A stretch of 64,000 nucleotides of DNA from Himantopus leucocephalus (GCA_003993805.1 RSEF01000031.1:56536892-56600891), one strand, 5' to 3'; positions 41,579-55,900 are shown, numbered from the stretch's first letter. Program-made: numbers and translations. The notes: a model not told the origin generated them from the sequence alone.

Positions 41579-43363
41579 CTCTTAGGCATAAAGCCAGCAG
41601 CTAACACCTCACTCTCAAAGCCAAGATAATGTGAAGGGAACGTAGCTGGGTTGGAAAACGGCTAGGGAAGGAGGTTTAGAAGGACATGAGTAGTGAGGGA
41701 CATAATTAGAGGGAAGCTCCCTTATTCCCAATTTACCAGTCTCCTAACAACCCCTTACAGCAATAGTGCTAACGTTGCCTAGTTAAAACATGCAAGAAAA
41801 TGATAGGTAAGAATTATACTGACAGCATCACCAGATGCTAACCAGAAGGTTAAACGAGCTCTGCGGGAGGAACCCGACCACTTGTGCCTCAGACAACATG
41901 AGGTTTAGAGACCACTGCCATGGCCAAAGCCACCATGCACAGCTCTGCAGAGTGGGTATTTTACATCAGTGAATGACAGTAATTTTGGCAGTCAGGCTAC
42001 CACCGATTAGCGTCAGGTTTTTATTGCCTGACAGGCAAGCAAACCCCAGGCACAACAGCACTGCTCTCCGGACCCTGAGGAACATCATCTATTTAGCACT
42101 GGCATCCCGAACTCCTTCTAACAGTGTCATCCGCCCACATCTGTCATCGCTGTGTGTGAGCAGAGGGGACCAAGCCGGCAAGTGTTTTGCCGCTCCACAC
42201 AGAATACTGAGGGCTTTATTTGAACCTTCTCATTTTAACCTCATTCACGTTCCCAGACATTCACGTTTTCGCTTGCTTCTTTTCCAAAACAGCTAAAGCC
42301 TGGCAGTAGCTGGCCACCAGCGGCCTTGCCAAGTCCCCATAAGCTTGTCTCTTACCTCTGGTGACGCTTCAAAGATGGTGGGTTTTTTTTTCCCTTGAGG
42401 TGCGTTGCTAGATCAACCAACTGCTTTGGACTCCACATCGAGTCTGTGTGTTGTCTGTGCTAATAAACAGGAGATCTCTGGACATCTCTCAAGGTTTTTT
42501 AAGACCACTGCAGTACAGTTTACAAAGACCTCAAAGATCTAATTAGATCTATTATCTAAAATAAAAAATGCATTTTTTTTTACTCAGTCTGGTTTTGCAG
42601 AAGATTTTCTAACATGCTGGGTTTTTTGTATTACTTGTGACCTAAAAGCACTACAGTTAGCACGTTACTGCGTTCTTCCTTGCTAGAAGTCAGGGCCAAA
42701 TTACAGGCTAATCTGGAGTTTCCAAACTTTTACTCTAACAGAAGAAAAGATGAGCAGGAAGACATTATTTTAAATGCTCAGAAGGGGGAGCGGAAATTAT
42801 ATCACAATATCCTTTTCACTGCTAGGGAGCTTCCACCACTTTGTTTATATATATTTTCAATTATAGCACTGCCTATCTCCATTCAGGTAAAATTCCCAAG
42901 GGAGACTGATGGGATTTGATAGAAAAGAAATTAACCTAGAATTACAGGGTATAATGCTCATAATCCGTCTTTTGGCGTGGAGTTGAGCTGGGAAGTTAAG
43001 GGTAAGCCTTTGACCAGATGTCTGCTGTTCTCCCACTAGATCCTTACCGTAAGCCTCCAGCTTAGACAGAGAAAAGTATCAAGATGATGCTGTACTGGAG
43101 CCATCACTATTTCGTCAGTGTAGTGGATAATACACAGCTTATATGGCTCTAGAGACTCCAAAGGAGGAAAGGAGTTTATGAGGACAAAGAGGAGGGGGTG
43201 CAATTTGGAAAATAAAAGGAAAACATATACTAAGAAAGGAATGGATGCTATTTTGTCAGGACACAGAGAGGGTGGATGAAGCAAATACAAAACCAGGAAA
43301 AATATTGCTTTCTGAAAGAATAAGCAAAGAGATTTTTTTTTTTATTTCGCAATTTTTTGTATC
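41579..43363. other. downstream flank of ATP6AP1L, no supported gene
   Basis: No exon or repeat was recognised between the hairpin and the probable 3' end of the minus-strand gene. A 108-codon plus-strand frame at 41,973-42,296 has no domain. Confidence 0.5.
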
Positions 43364-43369
43364 TTTATT
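43364..43369 (-). terminator. probable polyadenylation signal of ATP6AP1L
   Basis: AATAAA on the minus strand (TTTATT on plus) is the first canonical signal downstream of the stop codon at 43,681-43,683. It implies a 3' UTR of roughly 330-340 nt. I inferred it from sequence alone, and an alternative site further left is possible. Confidence 0.4.
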
Positions 43370-43680
43370 TAATTTCAAAGTCTCCATTGCTGATTCTCTC
43401 TTCAAGACTTGGGAAGCCGGATGAAAAGATATGCGTTTTGGTTTTGTGCTACAGGAATAAAATCTCACAACATGAACTCTCTTACTCACAACAGAATTTT
43501 TTTCTCTCATCTTGTTTCCCAAGGCATCTTTGAGACGGTTATCAATAAATTACAGTAACTGGCTAAACAGTCTGTTACCTACTTTTCCTTTCATCAGTTG
43601 GTGAAAAATCTGCACAAACTACATACGACAGTGCCAGCAGAAGAAAATACCACTTGTTTCACTGAGACAGACACATACGG

Positions 43681-43983
43681 CTAAATATAGATTTTACAGA
43701 ACTGTTGGTTTCTAAGTTCATAGGACTCATTTCCACTGCTTCTCAGTGGCTCTTTCTCATCTCCCATGTCACTGTCTTTCATCTGTGCAAAATAGGCAGG
43801 AGAAGCTTTGCATTCATAGTGCCTGTCGAGAGATTTCAGGTGGATCAACATATGGAGAGCATAGGCAAGAACCAGCAGCAGAATCAGCGACATAACCAAT
43901 CCCATAAGTATTGCTGGAGAGAAAAAGGATGCACAGTCTTTCGCATAGGCAAAATGTCCTTCTTGAATGTTAAAACCTTGAAT
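43681..43983 (-). CDS. ATP6AP1L: ATP6AP1L coding exon 5 (membrane helix, tail and stop)
   Basis: The acceptor TTTTGTTCTCTTTGTAG|ATTC has an excellent pyrimidine tract. The exon encodes IQGFNIQEGHFAYAKDC, then a hydrophobic helix (LMGLVMSLILLLVLAYALHM). A basic-acidic tail rich in D/E/K follows, ending in FCKIYI before TAG. The pre-membrane FxYAxDCASFFSP signature is diagnostic of the Ac45 family. The tail is longer than the short tail of ATP6AP1. Confidence 0.95.
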   Translation of the reverse strand: MQGFNIQEGHFAYAKDCASFFSPAILMGLVMSLILLLVLAYALHMLIHLKSLDRHYECKASPAYFAQMKDSDMGDEKEPLRSSGNESYELRNQQFCKIYI

Positions 43984-46900
43984 CTACAAAGAGAACAAAA
44001 GGGGTCATATTAAACAAAGTAGTTGTGTCTCAGTTACAAACAACTTCACAAATTTGCTGCTGAAGGCAGTAAGAATTTTTAATTTAATTCCTGCATATTG
44101 CAAAATTATATCTATCAGTGCTAGCTGGAGTTAATGCTCCGAGTTTATCCAGGTCAGTCTTCTAGAAACTGCCAGCTATTCTAATCCCCTTCACTCTGCT
44201 GCCCAAAGGATTTGCAGTTGTGTTTTAAACAAAATCTTCTGTGATCACTCTTGATAGCCCAGTAATATTTAATTGTAAGCATGGTACCTTTCAAGTTAAC
44301 AGTGCATTTCCAGCATCACTTGTTGAGAATCTCCAAAGTCTGTTTCAAACTGCATAAACTTCAACATGACAAACAAAGAAATATTCTCAATTGCCTACCC
44401 TAATATTAGATTTTTCTCACTAGATCCAAGTGTGCAGTATACGGTAGCAAATCAGCTAAACTAAATGAAGTTGCATCCAACTATGGCCAATACCAGGAAG
44501 TTTCACTTGTGGCTTCAGTTCTCACACGAAGTTTACCACACTGGCATTCAGGGATTGACTAAATTGGTCCATGGGTAAGAAAAGGGGATCAGCTTTCCCT
44601 CTCAACCCCTTTTTCAGCTATTCATGCCCTATGACATAGTATCTAAAAGCAAGACATCCTAGTCCAGTTATCTTAGGCTCCCTTAGGCTTATTGTCAAAC
44701 ACAGAAAAATAGGCACTTTCAGAAGATGATTAATCTCGTCCTAAAATACGGACTTAAGATGAGTCAGAGGAATTATCCATCAGCTTTAGAGGCAGGCTGG
44801 GGTGACTATAAGCAGGGCACACGGTTAAAATTACTAGGCATCAAAAGTTAAGTGAGAGGAATCCCATACTTGGTGACTGTTATTGACGCCAGATTTTAAA
44901 AGCCCAGCTCAGAGAGATGTAACACAAAGTTAAATTCACTCCCCACACTGAAGGGAAACCCAAGGAAGAGACTACAGAAAATCTATACAGCCCTTCATTT
45001 CCTTTGACAGAACGATAACTATAATAATTTAAGTCAAGTTCCACAGAGATCCTGTCCATGGAAGGTTATTACACCTTCTTGGCAGTGAAGTGCAAAATTT
45101 CCCATCAGTCTACCTGTGGCATCCGTTTGGCTTAATTCCATGACATTACCTGGAAATCAATAAAAGTGACTTCCCAAAGCTTTGAAAGATCGTTTGCAGA
45201 GCTGGGTATGAGAAGTGCATCATATCTCTGCAAGCTGCTCACGTGTTCACAGTGGTAGGAGTAACTTGCTGGTGCATATATTCTGGTTGCATTAAACGTT
45301 GCTTGTATGGAGTGGTTGTAAAGAAGCTGCAGTCTGTGTAAACTGAACCAGTTCTGAACAGACAGCTGGTAATAGTTGGTTGTTAGTAAGAATCTGAAAA
45401 TATTGTACGGGAAAAAAAGGTTAATAGCAAAGCAAGTCTGACTAAGAGCTGGAACTATTAAATTCACATGCTGAATAATCTTAGAAGGCACACTGGTATT
45501 ACCAGCGTTTCACCCATTTACACCAGTGTGAGCTCTAGGTCCTGCTGTTCATTATGGAAAATGATTTGAGTTTCTTCATTGTTGCAGCTGAAGGAGTTTG
45601 CTGCTCTCCCACACAGAGAGAGGAAAGGTGAGGGATTTTTCCTAAATGATTGAGAAAAATCTATATGCCACATTGATATTGTACTTCCATCCAAAATAGA
45701 GAAATTTATTTATCAAGAAATGCTGTTTTCTTCAATCACCAAGAAGCAACATAAAATAGGTCACAGTCTGATACCCGAGCAGTCCATACTACCAGTTCTT
45801 GCAGCAAAATTCCCAGACAAAACTGTAGCTAATTAGCAAGGTTTAGCCAAAATCTCAGACAAGGGAAGATTCTATGCCAAAGAGATGACCTGAACCTTTC
45901 TCGTGACTATAAAAGTCAACATAAAAGAAGAAATGCCTTAATAAAACAAGGCAGACAAATGACAGACATATTAAATGCTGGTGTCTTGATTATACAATCA
46001 ACAGTTCTGTAACATTATTTTTGCTTACACAATTCTCCTAACACAAATCGCACAAACAACTGCGTAACAATGGATATTAACATGTGTTTATCTAATATTT
46101 TCTTTCTCATATAAACTTACCTAATAACAAGTCCCTTTAGATTGCCGACATCACCAAACTTCAGTGAAAGCCTAGGTCAAAAAGCAAGTAATGTCAGGCT
46201 AGTTAAAAACTTAAGAAATCTTAAGAGAAGAAAAGCAGCACAGAAGACTAAGCATAGTTATACACGGAAACTTTTGCTCAGTACACCTTTGAAGTCAGTG
46301 GGAAAAAAACCTGAAAGGATTAAATCTTCCTCCAGTGAAATCCAGTAGTACACCTGTTAATTTGAATGAGGCCTAGACTGTCCAGAAAGAACAGAACTGC
46401 GCGTTTAGCTTTCAACACAATTCAATGCCACTGCTTCCAACATCGGTTGACAACTAGATTCATTTGATCTGTGCTCTCATTCTCAAGCCATGATATCTTA
46501 AGTAATGTATCACCCCTGTGTGTCATCAGAAAGTGTAAAGAGCCGCATTATTCTCATCTTTATAAACTCTAGAGCATAAAAAACGCAGATGACATCTGAG
46601 TTCAAATTACACACATGTGCACCAGTAGAGCAATGTAAATACACTGACTGCAAGGTACCTCTACAAAGCTCATCTGTGATGACCACGGGCACCTAAAGTT
46701 TACTAAAGAGAAAGGCCCTAGCAGGTTAATTGTAAATTAATGCATACTCTACCATCCTTCTGCCATCTAGAATTAATGCATTGTAGCCCTGCATTACTAA
46801 GTGGCATACAATTTTTTTTGCCTTAACAGTAATATTTTGCCTCTTAAAACCTGCAGAATAGATTCTCATTGTTGTCATACCTTTTCAGACTAAGCTAAAG

Positions 46901-49900
46901 ACAAAATATAGTGAAAACACGCAGCATCTCAAAGACTTCCAAACTTAAAGCTGAAGAACATTTTTAAAAAAAACAGCTACCCTATGGTTTCATCAGAGAT
47001 CTAGATTTCTTCTTGTACCTTGACTAACACTGATCCAATAAGCCAGGATACTGAATCTAGACTATCCTTTCCTTTATTACAAAGGGAAATCATAGTATCA
47101 CAGAATCATAGAATCATAGAATTGTTAAGGTTGGAAGNNNNNNNNNNNNNNNNNNNNNNNNNNNNNNNNNNNNNNNNNNNNNNNNNNNNNNNNNNNNNNN
47201 NNNNNNNNNNNNNNNNNNNNNNNNNNNNNNNNNNNNNGTAGCGCCATCCTACCCTCAAGCAGATCAACATGCCCACCTAGAAGATAGCTGAGGATTAGAC
47301 ATAGGTAAATATGGTATTCAAGTCACTGGCCTGATCTAGAAGTTGGTGCATAAAAAAACCCACAGGTCACATTACTGTATTCATATAGCAAATACTTATG
47401 TGTTTGCTGTCAAACATTTTTTCCTGGCTCCAGCTCCTTCGCATTGATGAGACAGTGTAAACCAGCTTGAAAGCTGGCCTAAAGCCACAACAGAGTGTTG
47501 TCTTAACAAAGAAGGCTGGAGAAGGGAGAAGTTTAAGGGACTTCTCTGGGGTGAGAAAAACTGGTCAGTGCATCATGTGAGCACTCAGCCATCAACGGGC
47601 ATCATTTAGGCGAGTCCTTAAACCTGAGGTTACAAAGCAACATTCAAGCCAGTTTTTCCCTTTTTTCTCTGCTACAGTCAAATGCGGGTTGACTGAAAAT
47701 CTACCCAAGACTCATATTTGGCAATTACGCCGAGTCTAATCCTGACTCGTGAGCCCAGACTACCCGTTTTCGTATACAGAGAGCATGATTGCTACATACA
47801 GGGGCCCCAATCAGTACTTAGATGCTGTCAGTGGCAATGAATGAATGGATACTTGAAATGTACAGTTTCTAATGACTTGATACGTGGAATCTAGCAGAGA
47901 TCCCACAGATTTGTTCATGCAATCTGTCAAATGTCCTGACAAATCCCTCCTAGTGAGAGCTCAGAATAAAGAAGTCCTTTCTCAGTTAGGATTCTGGAGC
48001 AGATTCAAAGGGCAGGAGTCAGTGGGAGTAGTAATTCTTAATGTATCCCAAATAAGCAAAGTATAGAACATACCAGAAAGCAAAACCGTTGGGAGTGGGT
48101 AGCATTTTCCTCTCTCTCTCCACAGAAAAGAGGACAAAATGCTTAGTAGACACAGTATGTCTCTTGACCCCACAAAACCATGTCAGCCTCAGCTTCAAAC
48201 TAATCATCAAGGTCCTTCCTGCCTTTAGCAGCTGTGTCCCTAGTTTGAGGCTACTTAGAAAACTATGGGAGAAACAAAGAGAAAGATCAGAAGACATGGC
48301 AGATAAGATGGCTCTGGACCCACAGATTTTGAGATCAAACCTCAGATATGGTGAAACACTGATAACAGCCATGTCAAGGGTATGCTGCAGACTAGTTCTG
48401 CTACCTGACTCTTCCAACATAATGCATCAAGCAGAATATACAGCCCTGTGGTGGGTTGACCCCAGCCAGCAGCTAAAGCCGCTCACTCACTCTGCCCACC
48501 CCACAGCAGGACAGAGGAGAGAATAGGAAGAGTAAAAGAGAGACCACTCATGGGTCAAGATGGAGTTGAATAAGTGAAGGAAAGAGGGAAAAAAACCCCC
48601 AAGTTTTGCAAGGGCAATCACTGACCATCTGCCACCAGCCGACCAATGGCCAAACAAATCTCTGAGCAATGGCCACCCTGGAAGACACAAGCCCTACCCA
48701 CTTCTTCTTCCTCTGCTTCAGGTTTTATTGCTGAGCATGACGTTATATGGCAAGGAATATAACTTTGGCCAGCTCGAGTCAGCTGTCCAGGCAAAGTCCA
48801 CTCCCAGCCCCTTGCCAACCTCAACCGACTCGCTGCAGGGGGCAGAGTGACAAATGGAGAAATCCTAAATGCTATGCAAGGATTGCTCAAAAAAAAAAAA
48901 ATTATTCCATTCTCTACCTCTGCCTTTCAAAACATAGTGCTGGATTAGTTCGCATGCTGCTGATGTAAAATTCAGACTGCCCTGTTGAATACTATGATAC
49001 CACAAGCAGAAAACCTGGCTTCTTTTTCAATTATACTTTTAGTTTTCTTGCAACCTCACTAAAATTTCTGTGCACCTTGGGTTATCCTTCACAGATGTAT
49101 AATTAGAAAGAGATAACACTTTCTGTGGAAATGTGTTTAGATGTACAGGTGAAATGTTGTATAGGAGCTAAATGAAACTGCTGGGTTCGGTCATGTTATT
49201 TTTATTCTTTGTATGTCATTACAGATTTAAACTCCATTTACAGGGCAGACTCAATGTTGACGTTCAGCATCCACCCAGTTAGGTATCTACCTCCTAATTT
49301 TCAGACTGTTGTCTACCAGAGTGGAGTCAATGACCTGGTATTAGACATGAAGCCAGCCAGCATACTACATGGAAGGAGAGAAGTGGCAAGGTACACTACA
49401 AAGGTAATCAAAAAACCTACATGCCTTTCTAGTCTAGCCATGGGATTGGAGAATTTTGGATCCAGTTAGGTTAATACATGGCTCGCACTCAGGTTTAGCA
49501 GGAGCTACGTATTGTGCTCTTCATCCTGAAGAAATTCTTGATAAACTGGGATGCAGAGTTCAGGTTTTCCAAGACTCTTCAGGTCACATGCAAACCTGTA
49601 GTGAATTCACTCTTCGGCTTCAGCAACTCACGGATCACATACCGAGACTTGGGGCTACCTAACTCTGTTTTTAAATACACGTTTGCATCTTGTACCAACT
49701 GCAACATTACTGCTGGCACACGTCCTGTGAAGGAACAAGCAGTCACACACAGCCAGCCCCTAAGCCCCCATATCCAGCATAGGATACACTACTCTGTCTC
49801 TCAAGCAGCCATGTAAAACAGCTAGAGACTAAAGGGATCTACAGCTTCAGCCTCACAGGCGTGAAGCAAAACTGGCTGGCCACGAGGACTGACTACACCA

Positions 49901-52900
49901 CTGCCAGAGATGAGGACAGCTATGTACATCTACGTGCCCCGTCAAAGACTGGTCTGTAAGTATGATCTTACCCATGCTGCCCCGCTGCCTGCAATGTCAG
50001 GACATTATAGGAAGGAGCTTGCCCCTGGGGGTCTGCACCACATAATACAGGGTCCGTTTCCTTCCGTATGTATTTACAAGACTTGTTCTGTGGTACTAGT
50101 TCCATTGGCAGGGTAGAATGCCACCTTACATTGCATTGTCTTCGCTGCAGTTTGAATCTCCAACATCCACTGTTGCATGGACACCAAATGCCTTCTCCGT
50201 CAAATCCAGCTGCGTGTGGTTTTCAAACTTAATCATGATCCTCTTGGCCCAGAAGAGAATGCAGGGGATGCCATTAACTGTGACATTGAGAGGGCTGTAG
50301 TGGCTGTGGGTGAACGGCCTCCAGGATGCTCTTTCCCACTGTCCTTTCCTGCTCAAGTTGTAGCTGACAACCTGATTGACCACATAAAAGATCAGTATCA
50401 GAAGATGTGTATTTCAGGAGTTACTCTCCATCCTACCAGAATAAATGAGGCCAGCACTTGGGGAGCATCTGTGGAGCCAGTTCTCAGCCGCAGCATTACT
50501 GAATTGCGGAAGCAGAGAAACCTCTGACTAACCCCTTCCCACCACAGGAATGGCACCATACAGACCTCTAGCTCCAGCACAACTGGCCAGAGAAACAATA
50601 TAAGTTATATTTATTCTACTAGGGTAGTATCACTGGGGCAAACCACATTCTTAACATGTTCCTACCTCACTGCAGAGCTGCACAACATAAAAAAAATGAA
50701 GCAAAGTTAGAATCACAACGTGCTCACCTTAGCCGAAGACTCTTTAGGACACCTATAAGAATTATGTCAACACACTAAAGAGGGCTCAGCTTGGGCCAAG
50801 GACACAGCCTGCCATGCCAAAAACATACTAGGTAGCTGTGCAGGTGAAAGAAATGTCCAAGTCTAACTCTACCTGCTGACAGTTTGGGTCCTGATGGCTT
50901 TAAAATCAGGAAAATGCCTGCTGAACAGGGTGGCTCAAGTATAGACTCCTGCCTTTACAAAATCAGTCCTTCGCAAGATTAAAACCTGGGGACTGCAGCT
51001 TCTGCGTCATCTGTAGACGTTAGAAAAATGCATCACTTCTAAGCCAAATTTCATAGCAGAAGGAGGACAATTTGGCTGTCAAGCAATATAATTTGAGACA
51101 CTGAGTTAGGGCTCAGAAAGGACTTCAAAATTTAACTGTCATTTCCATATTTCAAACTGAAATTTTGAGACAGCAGCTCTTTTCCATCTACACACATGTC
51201 CTATCTGAACATGATAAAGTATACAATGTCTGCATGGCTGTTTTGCATGTCATATGATTAAGCAAGTTCAAATCATGTACAAACAAGAGAGGTATTCTGA
51301 GTCCCAGTCATAAACAGCATCTTACCAGGCTCCAGAAGGGACACGGTTAAGCCCCAAAGCTCTGTCTTGGCTTAAAGATAGATTTATTTTTTTTTTTCTC
51401 TTCAGATTAGCGAATCGCATCTCCCAGCTCAGACCCTGAAAGACCCCTTTTGATACTTGACCTTACATATGGCACAAGGCTGCTTTAGGATTAAAATTAC
51501 TAAGTACTCACAGCAACAAGCTGAAAGCAAGGTAAAATCGTGGTCAGAAAACGTGATGCGAGAGCCAGAAAGAAAGGTTGACTATGACTGTCATTTGTAT
51601 AAATGATAAGGCTGTCTTCTCAGAAGTAGAAATGAGAGAGATTTAACCAGCAGATTATTTACATTAGATTGCATCATTTGCAGGGTTTTTGATAAGGAAG
51701 CCTTTTATGCCCAGTTTTTGACAAGACCTACCGGCTGGACTCAGGAAAAATTCCCACTGAATTGAAACAATCAGCAGTTTTGCTTCAGCTGCTCTTTTAG
51801 TACCAAGCGATACAAGCAAAATACTTGCTGCATCAGTCAAAGGGCATTGTACAGAATATGGATGATAGGATTTGGTTCTTTCGGTACGACTCTGTGCCCA
51901 AACCCACTGCCAGCCAGCACCAGCGACAGCAACTGAAGTCTCACCTCACTTCTCAGAAAAGCAGAAGATATCTTGTACAGCAGGTACTGATTCAACAATC
52001 AGTACCACATCACAATGATTTAGACAGTTTTGCTGGCTATTTCTTGTAAACAATGTATTATTTCGTTCAATAATGCAAATTAAAAGATCTCAACGTGCTG
52101 TGAAAAAACTTCACAGATCCAGTTCCTTCAAACTTTACCTGTGTAATTGCTACTTCATTCACATTAAATTTTGGCTTCACATCACTGTCATAACGTTGAC
52201 CTGCAGAAGAAAGTGTGTTATTAGCCTACAAAGAAAACATCCAATAATTTCTAAAAGCATAATCTTGCACGTTCTTATGCAAACAATAATTACCCCTGCA
52301 AGAAATGTGTATTTCAGAATACCTGATTTTGTTTTGGAAAATACTTGGCTTGGTGCAAATACTGCCTTCAATACATGCATTTTCTAGTTTACTTTACCTT
52401 ATTCGTACAACAAGGTTCCCCTTCTTTTCATTTAACATCTTGCCACCCTTACAGGGAAGAACTCCAGTGCCCCAAAATGACAGGATTCAACCTATACATG
52501 TATTTATTCATGCCAAACACACTTAACAAAAACTCTGTTGTCAAAGGGTGCATGCTGAATTGCATCGCAAAAGCATGTAACTACAGGTGGGAATTTCTTC
52601 CCCTGCACTGGCCAGAGATGGGAAGCTGTGACAAATAACCTGACTGCTTGCCAGGAGAGTGAAGTTTCACAGATGACAGATCATTTCATGGACGCTCTCA
52701 CAGCTCCATCCCTCAAACATTTAACTCTGTTTTCACTTGGTTTAAAAAAAAAAATAGAGTGAATACTTCTTTCTTCCACATTCTCGCTGTATCTCAGTCA
52801 GTCAGTAAATTGTTATTTTAACCAGGCAAATCCTTTAAAAGGTATTTTTTAAAGAGCGATATGCTTTAACAACACAGTTGACACGAGTCACTAATGCCAG

Positions 52901-55900
52901 CAGAAGCAGCATCTGGGAATGAAGACCTTTTACAGCCACACTAACAGACCCAGTATCCAGACATGCAGCCCACTGAAAAAAAAAAGCCTTACCATTTCTT
53001 TGCAGAGAATCTTGATCTGAAAATCCATGTGAGCTAGAAGAGAGGAGAAAAATGTTTACTGTACAGCATCTGGATTTAAAGTCTGCAGCAAGTTTACTGG
53101 AGAGAGCTCCTGTTTTCTTCTTCATTTGATAAAACATTCAAAACATAACTTGGCTGGTTAACGTCACACAAAAAAGAGTAAGTTAATCCTATGGCCAGTG
53201 CACCCAGGCTAAAAATGCACCCTTTTCAGAGATCCTTCAGGTGGATCAGCCCCACCAGGCATTCCCATGTCCTTTCCATATTGACTAAAGGCTTCATTAC
53301 CTCTCTTGTCCCTTTCCTTGGTCATCAGTTCTGGGTTAGAGACTGAACCAGTTCCAGCCCACAAGCAGGAGAACGCAAGGATAGCGCTACACCATCATCA
53401 AAAGCAACACATGGAATTCCTCCAGCATAAAGCAAATGCACTGGGCTAGTATGCCTTAAGCCCAGGTGTACAGCCATCTAAAGACAAGTCTTGAATGGTT
53501 CCAGGCAATCCCAAATCCCATGGAAGTCAGCTGCAAGGTAGGGAGCAAGTGAAGCACATCTCTAGGAACAATGACCAGGCTCATGAATTTTTCAGCCTTT
53601 GGTTTTCTTCTTTGGTATTATTTAGGGATAAGTCTTCAGCTGGTGAAGTATGATCTGCTTTCCTGAACTAGAGAATCACGCCCAGTAGATTCACATACAT
53701 CACCAAAAGACCAACAAGGTCAAAGTCCAAGAAACCAGGCTCTCCCTTAGGACCAGACTCCACTCCTTGAGTCACAGAAACATCTTCCTGCCCGTTCCAC
53801 ACCACGGCAGCTTCCCTGGGACCTGCAGCCCCCGACAGCGGATTGATCTACTGATCTGATGACACATGCCCACTTCTCAAGTCTGCCACCAGCGTTCCCT
53901 AGCAGGTGAACACACCAGCACTGCCACGCTCGCAGCCGAGTACCGTCCCAGAGACGGTACTCGTACAGAGACCCTGTACACACTGCCCTACTTCTGCCCC
54001 ACCGTAAGCGATGGTGGGACCAGAGCTGCCTCACAGCCACTTCACGTGGAAATACACTTCCATCTTTTTTTCTTGCCTTGTTTATTACTGGCTTTCCAAC
54101 CCACCACAAAAGCAAAATAGGTGAAACGGAATAGTTGAAAACTTTGAAAATAGTCGAAAACGCAAACACCAGCACATGAGGACTAGGGATAAAAGCAGTT
54201 TTCGGTATTTATGTGTAAATTGTACTGTAAGGTATTTGAATTGCAGGGTCAATCCTTGGCCTTGCTGGGGAGTCCTTGAACGGCTGGGTGAACCCACTCC
54301 CCCGTGGACTCCCCGGGCAGGGGCATCTGTGTTACCCTGCATGGGTAACTGCAGGACTCATCCCAACCTAATTTCCATCGCGGCATCCTTAACAGCAGAT
54401 AAACATGAGTCGGAACAATGTAATGCCACCAAAGGAGAAACGTGGGCTGGCTTAGAGCCTGCCTTGCCTGCTGCCATGCCTGTGCAGCTCCAGCAGTCGG
54501 GGAGTTTGACCACACTGACCCTGGCTGGCCTGAAACCCACGGCGATGTTACCTGCTTCAGCAACGCCCAGATTTCACACGCCATGTCTTGTGTACACTCG
54601 AGGTCCAGGAGGGCAGGCTCTTTCTTCTGATCAGTGTCTCTCCAGCGAGAATGTCCTTTTGCAGGCACGCTCTCTGCTGCCACAAACAGATTTCTCGTGT
54701 CCCCTTGCGAACTCCCCAAACCCAGAAGGCAAAACAGACAAAAGCGAAGCGGAGTCTGTATTCCAGCTTGTCACTTTGCCGCCAAACACCAGGCCTGATG
54801 AGCAGCTTTGCTCCCGACCATCAGGGAGGCTGCTCAGTCCCTTCAGCAACCAGGGCAGTAACGCGGAAGACAGTCTCCAGAGAAAACGTAACACAGCACA
54901 AAAAGACAGCTAGGCTCTGCAGCGCCGCAGCAGCGACTGTGATCGGAGCTGGAAGAACCTTAAAAAGATCTTACGTTCACAAAAGTTCAATATAGGTAGC
55001 ACTGGTTAAAATCAACCTGGCAGTTTTAATCATATAGAGTGAGACCAACTCTCTCCTCAGTCGGAGCTGTTAAACCCCAGGGACTTCAAGGAGGCTGTGC
55101 ACTTTCAGAGTGGGTCCCGCGCTCCCCCACCATACTTTCGGAGCCGGGGTTAGTGCTGAGCTAAGGTCTCCAAGCTGCTGGAAGGTCTCACCCCAGTAGC
55201 GAGCAGCCTTCAGAGACAGGTGGAAATAATCCTCATTTTGACAGATAGGTAGGAAAAGACACAGCTAAAATGGACCAAACCTTGTTTTCTTGCTCAGGTA
55301 AAACTCCTCCCTAGGTTGTTTAACAATTAGCAACATGGGTTTTGTGATTTGATGTAGCCTTATTTCTCTTTTCTAGTCTTCCTTCATGACAGATTGTGCT
55401 TTCAGGCTGGAAAAGGTAATTTGGGGGCATTTTTTCATGATATTAGCTACAAAAATGAGGCAAACCAAAAGGAAATTAATGTAAATTATTTAGCTATACT
55501 AACTGTAGTTATATTCAGTTGTACCTATACATATTTAGTTATAATTTTAGCTCCTCCCTACATACATAATTAAAAGCTCATAGACCACTACTCCAGTTTG
55601 GAAATCACTATGCTGTAGTGCGCAGACTAAAACAGTGGGATGAGAGGACACTGGCGTAAAATTGTGTAATTCATTTAATACCCTCAATGGACTTGAACCG
55701 TTTTTATGTTGTTCTGGCAAGAGGAAGTGTTACCTTTGTCTTCATGATTGTCGATTTAAAAAAAATAAAATCATTGCTTAGCTTCCCATCTGGGATAAGG
55801 CTAATACCATGGTCATGCCAATTAAATCACCTTGAGGAATGCTAATTGATAGGCAACACCAAGCCTTGAGGAGAGCACACAATGAATGTATGAGGCGTAC

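Larger units (their letters stand above)
46172..50129 (-). other. ATP6AP1L intron 2
   Basis: A roughly 3.96-kb intron (as assembled) that contains a CR1 with a 100-N gap and an LTR, both on the same strand as the gene. Because of the gap the true length is probably greater. I saw no extra exon that fits phase 2 in and out. Confidence 0.8.

Noticed and set aside
48089..48526. 145-codon plus-strand frame
   Set aside because: It runs into the LTR at 48,447, lies antisense in intron 2, and shows no domain.
54249..54719. 156-codon minus-strand frame in ATP6AP1L intron 1
   Set aside because: It is not phase-compatible as an exon and not similar to Ac45 proteins. It mirrors the open plus-strand frame in a GC-rich patch.
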